Source: Molossus alvarezi (lineage: Eukaryota; Chordata; Mammalia; Chiroptera; Molossidae). From it: DNA of 64,000 nt. The stretch covers positions 61,031,001 to 61,095,000 of the forward strand of contig CM073887.1 in assembly GCA_037176705.1 (NCBI GenBank), written 5' to 3'. The translations under genes and the position numbers were made by a program. Under the pieces are notes generated by a model. The model saw only the letters and a list, made by a program, of their open reading frames with translations, was not told the origin of the DNA and did no database searches. Of this stretch, positions 24,097 through 36,398 are shown in pieces. The first letter of the stretch is position 1, and every line of letters begins with the position of its first letter.

Positions 24097-25666
24097 TTAT
24101 TTTTTTTTAATTTTATTTTTGTTACAGATGTTTCTCCTTTTTTACCCCATTGACACCCTCTTCCCCATCCCCCCTGCCCCGTCCCCAGCTTTGTTGTCCA
24201 TGTTCATTGGTTATGCATACATGCATATAAGTTCTATGGTTTCCCTCTTCCCACCCCCCACCACCCCCTCTTCAGAGGGTTGTCAGTCTGTCTTCCGTGT
24301 TTCTGGGTCTACCCTATTCTTCAGACTGTTATATTCATTATATTCCCCATATAAATGAGATCATGTGGTATTCGTCTTTTTCTGCTTGGCTTGTTTCACT
24401 TAGGATAATACTTTCCAGGTCCCTCCATGTAGTCTCAAAGAATAAGAGATCTTTCTTTCTTACAGCTACATAGTACTCCATTGTGTATATGTACCACAGC
24501 TTTTTTATCCATTCGTCTACTGATGGACACTTGGGCTGTTTCCAGATCTTAGCTATTGTAAATAGTGCTGCTGTGAACATGGGGGTATATATATTCTTTC
24601 TGATTGGTGTTGCAGGCTTCTTAGGGTATATTCCTAGAAGTGGGATCATTGGGTCAAATGGAAGTTCAATTTTTAATTTTTTGAGGTAACACCATATTGT
24701 TTTCCATAGTGACTGCACCAGTCTGCATTCCCACCAGCAGTGTACTAGAGTCCCCTTTTCTCCACACCCTCGCCAACATTTGTTTGATGATTTGTTGATG
24801 GCGGCCATTCTGACAGGTGTGAGGTGATACCTCAATGTAGTTTTAATTTGCATCTCTCTGATGATTAGTGATGTTGAGCATTTCGTCGTATGTCTCTTGG
24901 CCATTTGTATGTCCTGTTTGGAGAGGTGTCTATTCAGCTCCTCAGCCCATTTATTAATTGGGTTCTTTGTCTTCCTTTTGTTGAGTTGTATGAGTACTCT
25001 ATATATTTTGGAAATTAACCCCTTATCTGATGCATCATTGGCAATTATGCTCTCCCATACAGTGGGTTGCTTTTCCATTTTGATAGTTGTTTCTTTTGCT
25101 GTGCAGAGGTTTTTAGTTTGATGTAGTCCCATGTGTTCATTTTTTCCTTTGTTTCTGTTGCCTTAGGTGATGTATCAGTGAAAATTCTGCTGCACATGAT
25201 GTTCGAAATTTTGTTGCCTACATTTTCTTCTAGAATTTTTATGGATTCACGGGTCATATTTAAGTCTTTTATCCATTTTGAGTTTATTTTTGTGTATGGT
25301 GTAAGTTGATGGTCTAGTTTCATGTTTTTGCATGTAGCTGTCCAATTTTCGCAACACCATTTATTAAAGAGGCTGTCTTTACTCCACTGTATGCTCTTGC
25401 CTCCTTTGTCAAATATTAATTGAGCATGTTGCCTTGGGTTCATTTCTGGGTTCTCTATTCTGTTCCACTGGTCTATATGCCTGTTCTTGTGCCAGTCTGT
25501 TTTGATTACAGTCGCTTTGTAGTATAACCTGATATCTGGTATTGTGATTCCACCTACTTTGTCCTTTTTTTAAAAAAAAATTGCTGTGGCTATTCAGGGT
25601 CTTTTTTGGTTCCATATGAACTTTTGAAGTATTTGTTCTTGTTCTGTGAAATATATCATTGGTATT
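24097..25666 (-). mobile_element. 5'-truncated LINE-1 (3' end of ORF2 and 3' UTR)
   Basis: Minus-strand L1 of about 1.57 kb between perfect 14-bp duplications ttgggccaagcact (24083-24096 and 25667-25680). It starts with a T-rich run (the A tail read in reverse) and encodes ORF2 C-terminal sequence in two frames (24338-25132 and 25045-25443), so at least one frameshift has occurred. Recognisable parts include the terminal [11 protein letters not shown] and [15 protein letters not shown] segments. The 5' truncation removes the endonuclease and most of the reverse transcriptase; it is not functional. Confidence 0.93.
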
Positions 25667-26814
25667 TTGGGCCAAGCACTCTTTAGGAAGGTACTCAGGA
25701 ACGTGGAGAACCCTTGGGAGAAGAAGAGTAACTTGAGTTCTGAGCAGTGGGGTCACCATGCCAGCACCAGCTTCCAGTTGCTGTCGAGTGTCTCATTCTC
25801 TTCCCCACCTAGCTAGAATGAGAGACCAGGAAGCAGGAAATGATCTCTCTTTGTCAGCCCCATCTTTGTGCTCCACTGTGGCCTAATATTTGCCAGTGTT
25901 CTTTTACCAGTGTCAGCCACTACCAGTCACTCCTCCAATTTGATGCCTGGCCCTGACCAGGCACAAGAGATCTTGAGGTCTCCTCCATTGCTCGTGGTCT
26001 GAGGGGAAACAGAGGCTTCACCCAAAGGTGAAATTGCAGAGGCAGGGGTAGCATCAAGGCCACAGGAGGTGGCAGGCGACCGAGTAGGTTGAGGGGGCTC
26101 CCAATCTTGGCCAAAGTGGACCTACAGGCATCCCTGTCAGAGCCTCTCAGGGAAGGTGGACTCTCTGAGGCTAGAATGGTGCCTGGCACACAGCAGCTGA
26201 TCAATAAATTGTTATGAAGTGAATGAATGAGTGAGACCAAATGTGAACCATAAACATTTGGGAAGTGAGGTCCCTGTGGCTAGAAGATCAGGAAAACAGA
26301 GAAGGCCAACCCCACCTAGACTAAGCCACAAGGAACAACCTGGAACTTTCCTCTGAGAAAGAATGAATGTAGGTAAATCTGGAGGTGATGAAGTTATTCC
26401 AGGTCTGGCCATCTTAGCCTGGCTGGAAGGACAACCACCCTACATGGCAAGGCTGGGAAACTTCTCTCCAGGGGATCTTAACCCAGGGCTCACCTGTCGA
26501 TATGGGAGATGGGCGAGTATGATTGCCTTTTAAGCCCATTCCACAGGGCTTTGGGTTCTGACATCTGAAAGCAAAATGCTGTTTGCTTAATGTTATCTGT
26601 TTCAAGACTTGTTCAGTTTTTATGTTGGATGTGCCAGAGGCCAGGTGTGACTCAGAGGAATCAGGCCAGGGTGGGCAGGCTCCCTGAAAAGTTTCTAGCC
26701 AGTTTGCCTGATTGCAGGCACTGAGAATGGGTCTGAAGAAGGAGCCCAAGCTTTGGGGACTGAGAACCCGACAGGCAGGGCGTGGGCTGGGAGTAACATC
26801 AACCACTTGCTTTC

Positions 26815-26935
26815 AGACTTCAGGGAGGTGGCTGACATCTGCACCTCAGTTTCCTCATCTAAAATGGGAATGGCACGTCTCTCTGTTTCTTAGAGTGCAA
26901 GCAACAAGAAGAGTGGGAAACCCACAGCTAGCCTG
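26815..26935 (+). repeat. MIR-like fragment
   Basis: Carries cctcagtttcctcatctaaaatgggaa-type MIR core (26845-26872). Diverged. Confidence 0.4.
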
Positions 26936-26989
26936 ATGTGGGGCAGGTACATGCCACAGTCATTGTATGATATTATCAGCATTCTTTTT

Positions 26990-27105
26990 TCTTTTTTTTT
27001 AATTGAATTTATTGGGGGTGACATTAGTTAATATGAGTATACAGGTTCCAGGTATTCAGTTCTACAATACATCATCTGTACATCACCACCATTCTTCATA
27101 AAATA
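26990..27105 (-). repeat. L1 3'-end fragment
   Basis: Poly-T followed by aattgaatttattgggggtg and ctacaatacatcatctgtac, a 3'-terminal L1 sequence common in Laurasiatherian genomes, heavily 5' truncated. Confidence 0.6.
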
Positions 27106-28597
27106 TTTGCCATGCATTCCAACCGAGAGAAGAGCCATCCTGTTTACATAGAAGATGTACCTTCTAGAAATTTCTGGCTAAGTGGGATGCTCAACCCTTA
27201 ATGTCTCCAATTTTAAAAACTTTTTTGACTCAAAAGAACCTCAAAGACAAGGGCAGTTGGAAGATGACCAGACATCCTCTGACCCATTCTCGGCCTCCCT
27301 GGCAGGGTGGGGGCCACCTTGCAGGCACACAGCACCCCCCTGGACCCAAGCCTGGTCTGCCCCATCAGAGGAAGGTGGGTGCAGCTTCTTTGTTAGTTTT
27401 ACTAGAAACCATGACTGGGGGCAGGATTGAATATAGGGTCATTTTGTTATGTCTTTTCTTCTGTTGGGTAAACTTTTAGTGTAGTTCTATATATCTTTTC
27501 CAAAGTGTACACTTATATTAGAAATGTGTATTTTACATTATAAAAGGGGGGAACATATTTCTAAGAAAGTAGAGACCTTTCCTGCAAAACCCAGGGCTAT
27601 AGGTTTTCTGGCCTGGTGGGCAGATGGCATAAACATGTGGCCTCCCCAGACCCAAGGCCAGATTACATCACATCATTGCTGGCACCCAGTTCCTGCTTCT
27701 TCCTCCTGTTCACCCCCAGTCTGACATGATCCACCATGCACACCAGCCGCCCTTGTACATGGAGGGCCTGCAAGTGCTCCTGGCCAGCCCCGGGAGCAGC
27801 TACACAATAGCTCTCCTCGAAGTGAGCACCAGGCCAGTGTTTCCTCCTCCTCTGATGTTTAATAGCGCCAACCGGATATTTTTAGATTGACTTTGAAAAG
27901 TCACTGTGTGCCGAGACCACATACCAGACATGTGAGGTCACCAGACCCCTCACTGGTAATTGCAGAACCAGAGAGCAAGTGGGCCCCACATCTCCAAGAC
28001 ATTCCCTCTTGTCCCCAGGATGCCGGGCCTTGCTGTTTCCTTATAAAGCACCATGATGATTTGTCCCAAGTTCAGAAAGGACCACTGTGGCTCCTCAGGG
28101 TGCAAATGTGCGTTTCTAGGTAGCTTCTGTAGCACGCTGTGGACCTGGGTGCTGCCAGGATCCCGGCACAGAGGCCTGTTGCTCCAGGAAGGAGCCCACA
28201 TGGGGCTGGGCATTGCTTCACCATCTGCTTGTAGTTAGGACAGGCAGGGCTTTGCAGTCTCATCCACGGGAGTTGGTTTTAGCACAGAGCAGACCTGTTC
28301 TCAGCTCAGACCCCACCCACAGGCTCTGGTAAGCGTGGAATGGAATATGGCTCCACTGTCTGCATTTCCAGGAGCAGTACCTTGAGGGCCCACGGGCTTT
28401 GCCCCAAACAACAAACACAGTTCTAAGGCTGAACTTAGGGGAAACTGGAGATTAAACCCAGAAAGACAGTTTTCTTCCCACAGGGGCTCTCTGTACCTAC
28501 AGTGTATATGGGGGCCCTCATAACAGGAGGAAGAGTCCAGCAAGGCTAACACTGCCTGGCCCTGTGAACCCCTTGTACCCCCATCTGTATATAACAG

Positions 28598-28738
28598 TGT
28601 TGCTCAGCCTGGGTGATTCAGCCATCTCTGGGGACACTTTTGGTTGTCCCACATCCACTGATAATCTGGCAGGTAGAGACCTGGGACACTGCTCAACATC
28701 CTACAGTGCCCAGGCTAAGATCTCTGCGCTGGGTTCCA
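28598..28738 (+). repeat. MER5A-like hAT-Charlie remnant
   Basis: Contains ggggacacttttggttgtcc and gctcaacatcctacagtgcc in plus orientation. Confidence 0.6.
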
Positions 28739-29281
28739 GACACTTGGGAGAGAAAGGCAGACCCAGGGCTGATGCACAGCCCTGGCCAACAACTTGGTCA
28801 TATGTGTCAGGACCTGGTGACAAACCCCAGTGTTTAGTCCCACCAGACTTTTTTGAACCTGGAAGGTGATGAGTCCTGAGGAAGCATTTGTAAGAAGAGG
28901 AGGGTTGGGTTCTGTGGCTGCTGTCATCTCAGGCTGGGTGCACTTCTGCAAGGCCACGTGGAGACCCCACAAAGCACCTGATGTCCCCACCCTGAGTACC
29001 CCCCTTTGTAGTATGAGGCCAGGTCACCTCTCTGGGGCCTCCTTTTCATTATCACTTCTACTTGAAGACTTGGCTATTGGTTCAGGTTTTACAGGGATGT
29101 CTGTTCTCCAGGTCTGGAGCCCCTGATGCAGTGGGGCAGGAAATCACTCATCCTGTGACCCCGTCAGCCAGAAGCATGACTTGCACATGGGCCCAGGCTG
29201 GGCTTTAATCCTGCTCTCAAGCTCTGCTGAATGGAGCCATTCTCCAAGGCAGTGTCCTGGGCCTTCCCACAGATGCTTTTA

Positions 29282-29502
29282 TTGTTTATTTGTTAATCCT
29301 CACCTGAGGGTATTATTCCATTATTATTTTTATTTTTTTAGAGTGGAAGGGAGGGAAGGGGAGAGAGAAAGAGTAACATCGATGTGAGAGAGAGGCATCA
29401 ATTGGCTGCCACCGTCACGACCCTGACTGGGACCAGAAATCAAACCTGTGACCCTTTGGTCTGAGGGCCAACGCTCTAACTGCTGAGCCAAACTGGCCAG
29501 GG
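29282..29502 (-). repeat. Ves-type bat SINE
   Basis: Minus strand; duplication cccacagatgctttt (29266) and cccacagttgctttt (29503-29517), one mismatch. Confidence 0.88.
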
Positions 29503-30129
29503 CCCACAGTTGCTTTTCTATGGGATTTCTGCCTTCAGGCTCCCCCATCAGGGCCTATGATCAGTGATCCATCTGCATCCATCCCTGCGGAATTAGGCCT
29601 TCAAGAAAATCTAGTCTCCTCTCTGTATCAGCAGGTCTCTCTGTTCCTGACTGTCCTGTGAGCCTGACTTCCCTGCAAGCCTGGCTGCCTCTCCCCACCC
29701 TGCCCTTGACCACCCTATCCCACCAGCAGACCTTAGCAGTGGCCTTGCCACCTTCTCCCTGCTGCCCTTGCCCACAGTCAGCCTTCCTACACAGCTTAGC
29801 CTCCTCAAACAGGAATATTGTCAGCCTGACACCCTTCTTCTTGCCACCAAGCTTCCATTTGACCTTGGGGCATTATCCATCTCTGTCACCCCTTCCCCAG
29901 CCCCACCACCCCCACTTCTGCCAGCCTCCCTCTCCCTGAAATTTTCTCTGCCCTGTGCATCATACCCTCTCCCTGTCTGTTCACCCCTCAGGGGCAGTGG
30001 GTACCATATGGGAGGGGGGCAATCTGGGAACCTGGGCAGAGGACACACAGTGTTCACACTTGTAATCTGGGTGGGAGGACCCCACCAGATTACAGGCCCA
30101 TGCACTGTGCATACTTTCCTCTTCATATT

Positions 30130-30485
30130 GGGAATGCAGCCCTGATTAATGCCACAACGTGGGTGAACTCCAAAAACATACTGAATGAAAGCAACCAGAC
30201 AGACACAAAAGATCACATAGTGTATGCCCCCACTGATGTGAAGTGTCCAGAACTGGCAAATCCATAGAGACAGAAAGCAGATTAGTGGTTGCCACGGCCT
30301 AGGGGGAGAAGGAATGGGGAGTGACTCCTAATGCGGACAGGGTCTCCATTTGGAGTGATGGAAATGTTCTGGAAATAGGTAGAGGTGATGGTTATACAAC
30401 ATTCTGTATGTACTAAATGCCACTGAATTCTTCACTTTAAAATGGTTAGTTTTATGCTACATCAATTTTATCCCAATTAAAAAAA
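30130..30485 (+). repeat. old L1-like 3' UTR fragment
   Basis: Same family as 17815-18125 (ttagtggttgcc; ctttaaaatggttagttttatg) ending in an A-rich run. Confidence 0.6.
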
Positions 30486-30619
30486 GAATAATTTGCTGCA
30501 ACCTGCTTGTCATCTCACAGAATTGCAGGATCCCTCCAGGTGGAACCTGTCCCCACATCTGCTCCCTCACTCTAGTCTGGTGCCCTCCTGAAGTCCAGAG
30601 CTCATATCATCCCAGGGCC

Positions 30620-30930
30620 TGGCAAATTCCTTCTGGAAGGAGCCAGATAATAAATATTTTTGGCAATGCAGGCCAGATGGTCTCTATCTCAGCCACTCAG
30701 CCTTCACAGCTCAGAAGCAGCCATGGACAATCCATTAATGAACAGGCCTGACTATGCCAGGAAAACCTCATTTATGGACACTGAGACGTGAATAGAATTT
30801 TCATGTGTCAGGAAAGACTACTCTTTGTTGTTGTTTTTTAAAAAGCCATTTACAAATGTAAAAACCACTCTTGGCTTGTAGGCAGTACAAACACATGCAG
30901 CAGACTGGATTTGGCCCACGGGCCCGTGTA
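30620..30930. repeat. hAT-Charlie-type MITE remnant
   Basis: Contains aaggagccagataataaata, acaatccattaatgaacag and ctggatttggcccacgggcc. Confidence 0.6.
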
Positions 30931-31216
30931 TGCTATAAGAACAATTATGACTGGGAAAGAATTCCAGTGATTGGCATTTTTAATGTCCAACACTTAAAAC
31001 TTGAGCCCCTCCCATAACCCGAACATAGAGATAAAGAATGAGTACACTGGAGCACGCCTGAACTACACACCTTTGTATTCTCCAGCTGTCACCTGGGCCG
31101 CTGAGTGACTTCTAACACGCAGGTGTCCACAATGCCCAGAGGAAGCTCTGAGGCTCCAAGCTGAGGCTTGTAGTAATTTCATCTTCACCATGTGAAAACT
31201 TTTGTTTTCCTCGCAG

Positions 31217-31311
31217 GCTTTTGGGAATGCCAAAACAGCCCACAACAACAATTCCAGCCGATTTGGAAAATTCATCCAGGTCAACTACCTGGAGAGTGGC
31301 ATCGTGAGAGG
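31217..31311 (+). CDS. MYO9B: MYO9B coding exon 2: switch I
   Basis: Residues 281-312, 95 nt, phase 0 in and phase 2 out; acceptor tcctcgcag, donor GTGAGT. Encodes [18 protein letters not shown]..., the nucleotide-sensing switch I (NNNSSRFGK, about 290-298) and the start of the next strand ([12 protein letters not shown]). The split glycine codon is completed by the A at 37015. Confidence 0.97.
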
Positions 31312-31764
31312 GTGAGTTGGCAGCCACCTGCACTGTGCACTCCAGCCTTAATCTGGGAACCTGGGCATCCCTGCAGGGGTCAACCAGCCCAAGAGCTACA
31401 TTTGTGAATTCTACAAGGAAGCCAGTGGGATTATAAGTCCTTGATGTGAAGATCTGAGCACTGGGTCAAGGTGGGAAGTGTAGAAGGGGGAGGAGTGGCA
31501 CCTTAGTAATTGACTCTGCCTTTCCTAGGTCATTAAGTGTGGGTTTGGACACCAATGGAGTTAAATATAATGAGCTGGAGGTGATAGTATGGTGGGGTTT
31601 GCCAAGACAGACCAACCTGTTTCCTGGTATTGAGGGGGTTTCTAATTTGGTCGATCTGGGATGCCACAGGAGGAGTTGATGTCAACTGTGGTACTTGCCA
31701 AATGTGTCTCTTTAGCCGGAAGGATATATGATCCTGGGTAGCAAAGTAACGTGGTAGTCCAGGG

Positions 31765-31895
31765 ACAGGGTAAATGGATGGATGCATGGATATAGATAGA
31801 CAGACAGACAGATGGCTGAATGGAAGAATGGATGGATGGTTGAATGGGTCAGAAGATGGATGAATGGATGGATGGTGGGTGGATGGATGGTAACG
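31765..31895. repeat. degenerate (GGAT)n/(GACA)n microsatellite
   Basis: Long run of imperfect tetranucleotides (ggatggatgcatggatatag; gacagacagacagatggctg). The minus-strand ORF across it (HPSTHHPSIHPSS-like) is an artefact of the repeat. Confidence 0.9.
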
Positions 31896-32160
31896 GAATT
31901 GTGAAGTTGGTTGCCTGGTGGAAGTTAAAACAAACAAACATTTTTATGCCAGAAATATGAGTTTCTTAGGTCGAGACACAGTTACTTTAACTAAATGTAA
32001 CAATGAAATCGTGTTTATTTGTAGCCTGGGCACTGTTTATATCTATGAAACTATGGCAGCTTTGTGCAGTGAATAAAGGTAATAGGGAATGATATATTTT
32101 ATTATAGTTTTTAAGGTATAGCATCATTCCCGAATTCAGTTCTGTAGGATTTTTTCTTTT

Positions 32161-32385
32161 TCTTTTTTAAATAGGTATAATTTTTTTTCTTTATTGATTA
32201 GAGATAGAGGAAGGGCGAGGGAGGGAAAGAAATATTGATGAGAGAGAACATCAGTTGGCTGTCTCCTACATGCCTCCCACTGGGGATCGGGCCCACAACC
32301 TGGGCATGTGCCCTTACCAGGAATCAAACTGGAGACCTCTTGGTACATGGGTCGATGCTCAACCACTGAGCCACACCAGCCGGGC
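32161..32385 (-). repeat. bat SINE (gcccggctggtgtggctc subfamily)
   Basis: Minus strand; duplication aggattttttctttt (32146-32160) and aggatttttttcttt (32386-32400). Confidence 0.88.
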
Positions 32386-33384
32386 AGGATTTTTTTCTTT
32401 AAAAATGTATATTCTGTGTAGTTTCAATTGTTAGAAAAATCTAATTACGATTTAATACTGTGTAGTGTTTTGGGGTTGTTTTTACATGCAAAGGTTTTAT
32501 GACCAATAAAACTATTTCAAAGTAAAAGAAAAAAGGCATTTCAGCACGATTCATTGCCTGGAATCCTCCACATCACAGTCTGGTGTGAGGTTCTGTGGTG
32601 AATGCAATTTGTAAAGGTTTCAGGTGACGCTCTGAGCAGGGCAAGAAGCCTGGGATATTAGAGCAACAGGCTTCTGGAGGCCAAAAGAAGGCACCAGCAT
32701 TTCAGGAGAGAGGTCCTTGAATGTGATGGAGACTAGGTTGTGATTCCAAACTATCTAGGTTCTCCTGTTCATCTAAACCTGACTGGTGATTATTCTAATC
32801 ATCAGTTCGTATTCAAAATGTGAATAGGAATTTTTATTTGCTAATCCGTCAGCCTCTGGCTTCTTTCCTTTTTCCTGCTGTCCAAGCTCTGACAGGCAGT
32901 GGTGTGGATGAGAGACACTCAATAAATGGTCTACTTGAGTTCCTCAGTCCTCGGTGGTGCTCAGAAGCTGGTGATTCTCAGCTCCCCTCTCAGGCCATCC
33001 ACAGTTTCCTCCCCAAGCACTGCTGGACTCCAGGTTGGCACCCCCATGGGCACCACCACTCACCCACAGGGTATATGCCCTGATTAATCAGAGACTCCTA
33101 GAGCCACCCACTTGTCCCCCAGTCCTTGCCTTTTCTCCACAAAGACCCTCACTCCTTACTTAAAAATGTTTCCTTCCACATATGCCCAGAGTATCTGAGC
33201 AGACAACAGAAATGTACTAATTCTGCAGCTCCAGGAGCTCTCCTGGGGGAGCATAAATGCCTAGAAGCTGCCTCATGTCTTCCTGGGTCTCCTAGGCCTC
33301 AGGCCAGACGCCAGAGCCTTTGCTCCCAGTGTGTACTGCTTCCCTTCTCCCCCCAGCTCTCTCCTTCTTCACATCAGCTCCATT

Positions 33385-34010
33385 TGGTGTCCCGTGGTTG
33401 CTGTAACAAAGTACCACAAACCCGGTGGCTTAAACCAACAGGAATTTCTTCTCTCGTGGTTCCGGAGGCCAAAAGTCTGAAATCAAGGTGTTGGCAGGGC
33501 CTTGCCTCCATAGACTCTAGGACAGCGGTTCTCAACCTGTAGGGTGTGACCCTTTTTGGGGTCGAACGACCGTTTCACAAGGGTCGTCTAAGACCATCGG
33601 AAAACACATATTTCCGATGGCAATTCATAACAGTAGCAAAATTACAGTTATGAAGTAGCAACAAAAATAATTTTATGGTGGGGGTCACCACAACATGAGG
33701 AGCTGTATTAAAGGGTCACAGCATTAGGAAGGTTGAGAACCACTGCTCTAGGAGAAGATCCTTTCTGCCTCTTCCAGCTTCTGGTGTCCCCAGGCGTCCT
33801 TGGCTTGTGCCTGCATTTTCACTCAGCCTTCCCCTCTGTGTCTCCTCTTCTATCTTTTAGGACGTTTGTCATTGAATTTAGTACCTATGTAGATAATCCT
33901 GGATAATCTTATCTTGAGATAGTTCAGTTGATTATACAAAGACAATTTCTAAATAAGATTCCAGACACAGGGTCTAAGTGTATACACATATCTTCTAGAG
34001 GCCACCATTG
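33385..34010 (+). repeat. MLT1-like (ERVL-MaLR) LTR remnant with SPIN insertion
   Basis: LTR of the same group as 10001-10465, split by a SPIN-like element at 33523-33745. Starts ggtgtcccgtggttgctgta and ends near gaggccaccattgg. Non-coding. Confidence 0.55.
33523..33745. mobile_element. SPIN-like hAT non-autonomous element, long copy
   Basis: 223 bp, with termini cagcggttctcaacctgt and ggttgagaaccactg. Perfect 8-bp duplication ctctagga (33515-33522, 33746-33753), which fits the nnnTAnnn rule of Buster-type hATs. Contains a perfect inverted repeat ccatcggaaa/tttccgatgg (33595-33620). Confidence 0.82.
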
Positions 34011-35029
34011 GACAGTATACCAGCAAGGGTTGGCCATCAGCCAAATAATACAGCCACTGCCGATATCCATCATGCTTAGGGCCAGTGGCCCTTAGTAGCT
34101 AGATTTCATAGACTAGCTTTTGAGAGTCATATTTGTGGCCTTGAATTCAGGAAAGGAAGTCCTCTCTTGGCCCACAGCCATGGCCTGCCCACACACCAAG
34201 GAGGGAGATGCACTTCCTGTTCAAGGAGCAGCTGCAGCCAACTCTCAAGGATCAGTCCCAGATCCTATTCTGCTTTGGGGCAGGTGACACTTCTTGATGC
34301 CATTTCCTGCTGAGGCCAAGGGTCAGGGACAGTCCACACCTTTCCTCAGTTCTCCAATTTGTAAGACCTAGCCTTCCTGTGGGTTCAAGGGCTCAGTGCT
34401 GGGGGATCCCTCGCCCCCTACTTACTGCCCTAGGGGCCTGGACCTCCAAGATGATCAGAAAAGGAAAGAGGCTGTTGTCAGTGAAATCACAGCTCCATGT
34501 TGGTGAGAGGTTGCCATTCTCCTCCATATGCTGACAGCCCAGGAAATCAGCCACAGGCTGAAATTCCAATACTCGTCTTGATTCTAGAACCAGATGCAGC
34601 CTCCATTGCCAGAAAAAACAAACTACTGCTAATTAGCCAGGGGCAGAAATAGAAGAAAACGAGGGTTTGAAAGAAGGGAAAACACAGTTGGAAACCCACT
34701 TGTGCATGCATGTGTCCTGTACAAGGCTGCAGACACACGACTCCATCCTGGAGAGACAGGCAGGCTGCATCCAGCAAGTCATGGACCGGGGCCTGACCCT
34801 TTCACCCCTCAGCACAGCTGCCTCTCCTATAAAATAGGGTGGGCTCAGATGATGTTGGCCTACACACCCTCCCAGCTCCCACACTTGGTGATAGTGGGTC
34901 CCATGAGAGACAGGCCCCTCTGGCTCCAGTGGGTGTGAAGGGAGCAGGGCCCATGCCAGGCTCAGGTCCCTGGTGGGCCACCCTCTGTGGGGTCCCCAGC
35001 AGTGTGTGGCCTCTCCAATTTTAGTACCT

Positions 35030-35110
35030 CATTTGTTAACAGGAACCATAGTGCCCACCTCAGAGGGTTGGGAGGATTCAGGGTGTTAAATCCTGTGAAA
35101 CAGTGCCTGG
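35030..35110 (+). repeat. MIR-like fragment
   Basis: Contains gcccacctcagagggttggg and cagtgcctggaacatttg, MIR 3' motifs. Confidence 0.45.
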
Positions 35111-35619
35111 AACATTTGCCATCACTATCAGTGTTGATAGTGTGGCTACAGAAGGGCCTGGTTCCTGCTCCAGCACCCACAGCCTCATGGACCCATGTCC
35201 ATCAGATGTCCATCAACTGATGAATGGATAAACAAAATGCGTTATGTCCACATGTATAGAATATTATTCAGCCATAAGAAGGAATGAAGTTCTGACACAT
35301 ACACAATGTGGCTCAACCTCAGAATCACTGGGCTGAGTGAAAGAAGTCGGACACAGTATACATGTTGAATATTTCTATTTCTTTAAAATTCTAGAAAATC
35401 CAAACTAGTCTAAAGTGGGGCTGATCAGTGGCTGCTTGGGGGTGGGGGGTTGGGGAGGAATAATACAGGAGCCAAGGAAACTTTTCCAGGTGTTGTATGT
35501 GTTCACTATCGTGGTGGGGTTCATGGGTGTTTGCATGTATCACAGCTCATCAAATCACACACTTTACGTTTATTGTACATCAGTAAATCTTAGTAAAGCT
35601 GTTTAAAAATTGATATGGG

Positions 35620-35876
35620 CCCTGGCCAGTTTGGCTCAGCGGTTAGAGCGTCGGCCTGCGGTCCGGAGAGACCCGGGTTCGGTTCCCGCTAAGGGCACGT
35701 ACTTCGGTTGCAGTTTGTCCCCGGCCCTGGTTGGTCGTGCGGGTGGCAGCCACTCGATGTGTCCCTTCACATCGATGTTTCTCTCTCTCTCTCTCTCTCC
35801 CTTCCTCTCTCTCCCTCCCACTCTATCTGTACAAAAATGGAAAAATATCCTCGGGTAAGGATTAAAAAAAAAAAAA
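35620..35876 (+). repeat. Ves-type bat SINE
   Basis: Plus strand, very close to consensus. The duplication aaaattgatatgggcc begins at about 35607 and 35877. Confidence 0.92.
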
Positions 35877-35890
35877 AAAAATTGATATGG

Positions 35891-36119
35891 GCCTTAGCCT
35901 GGTGGCTCAGTTGGCTGGAGCATCGACCCATGCACCAAAAGGTTGGAGGTTCGATTCCTGGTCAGGGCATATACCTAAGTTGCAGGCACGTACAGGAGAC
36001 CTTGATCAATGTTTCTTTCACATTGATGTTTCTTTCTTGAGCTCTCTTCCCCTCCTTTCTCTTAAAAAAAAGAAAAATCAATAACATATATCCTTGGGCA
36101 AAGATTAAAAATAAATAAA
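35891..36119 (+). repeat. bat SINE (tagcctggtggctcagttgg subfamily)
   Basis: Second SINE of the tandem, same strand, of a different and more diverged subfamily, ending in an AAAT-rich tail. Confidence 0.85.
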
Positions 36120-36121
36120 TA

Positions 36122-36360
36122 GTCCTGGCCGGTTTGGCTCTGCAGTTAGAGCGTCGGCCTGTGATCTAGAGAGACCCGGGTTTGGTTCCCGCTAAGGGCA
36201 CATACCTCGATTGCAGTTTGTCCCCGACCCTGGTTGGGTCGTGTAGGAGGCAGCCACTTGATGTGTTCCTTTCACATTGATGTTTCTCTCTCTCTTTCTG
36301 CTTCTCTCTCCCTCCCACTCCATCTGAACAAAAAAATGGAAAAATGTCCTCGGGTGAGGA

Positions 36361-36395
<35 letters not shown>

Positions 36396-36398
36396 AAA
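36122..36398 (+). repeat. Ves-type bat SINE with AAAT tail
   Basis: Third SINE of the tandem, plus strand, with an (AAAT)n tail at 36361-36395 and followed by agatatggg, the target sequence seen before the other copies. Confidence 0.9.

Larger units (their letters stand above)
4019..31216 (+). other. MYO9B: intron between MYO9B coding exons 1 and 2 (27 kb)
   Basis: Largest intron of the window and almost wholly interspersed repeats and their flanks. Stretches where I see nothing assignable: 4019-4900, 6341-6740, 7030-7950, 9136-9560, 10470-11880, 12086-12570, 12750-13600, 15000-16590, 16800-17810, 18706-18945, 19644-21700, 22400-23200, 25681-26800, 27110-28590, 28740-29260 and 29520-30120. 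Several ORFs of 60-190 codons occur there but look like chance. Confidence 0.85.

Noticed and set aside
31533..31937. His/Pro/Ser-repeat ORF on the minus strand
   Set aside because: Translation of a degenerate GGAT microsatellite.
35610..35858. Many ORFs of 60-110 codons with a recurring peptide like LAQRLERRPAVRRDPGSVPAKG, on both strands across the window
   Set aside because: They are translations of the Ves SINE body and its complement; they track SINE positions and have no independent coding evidence.
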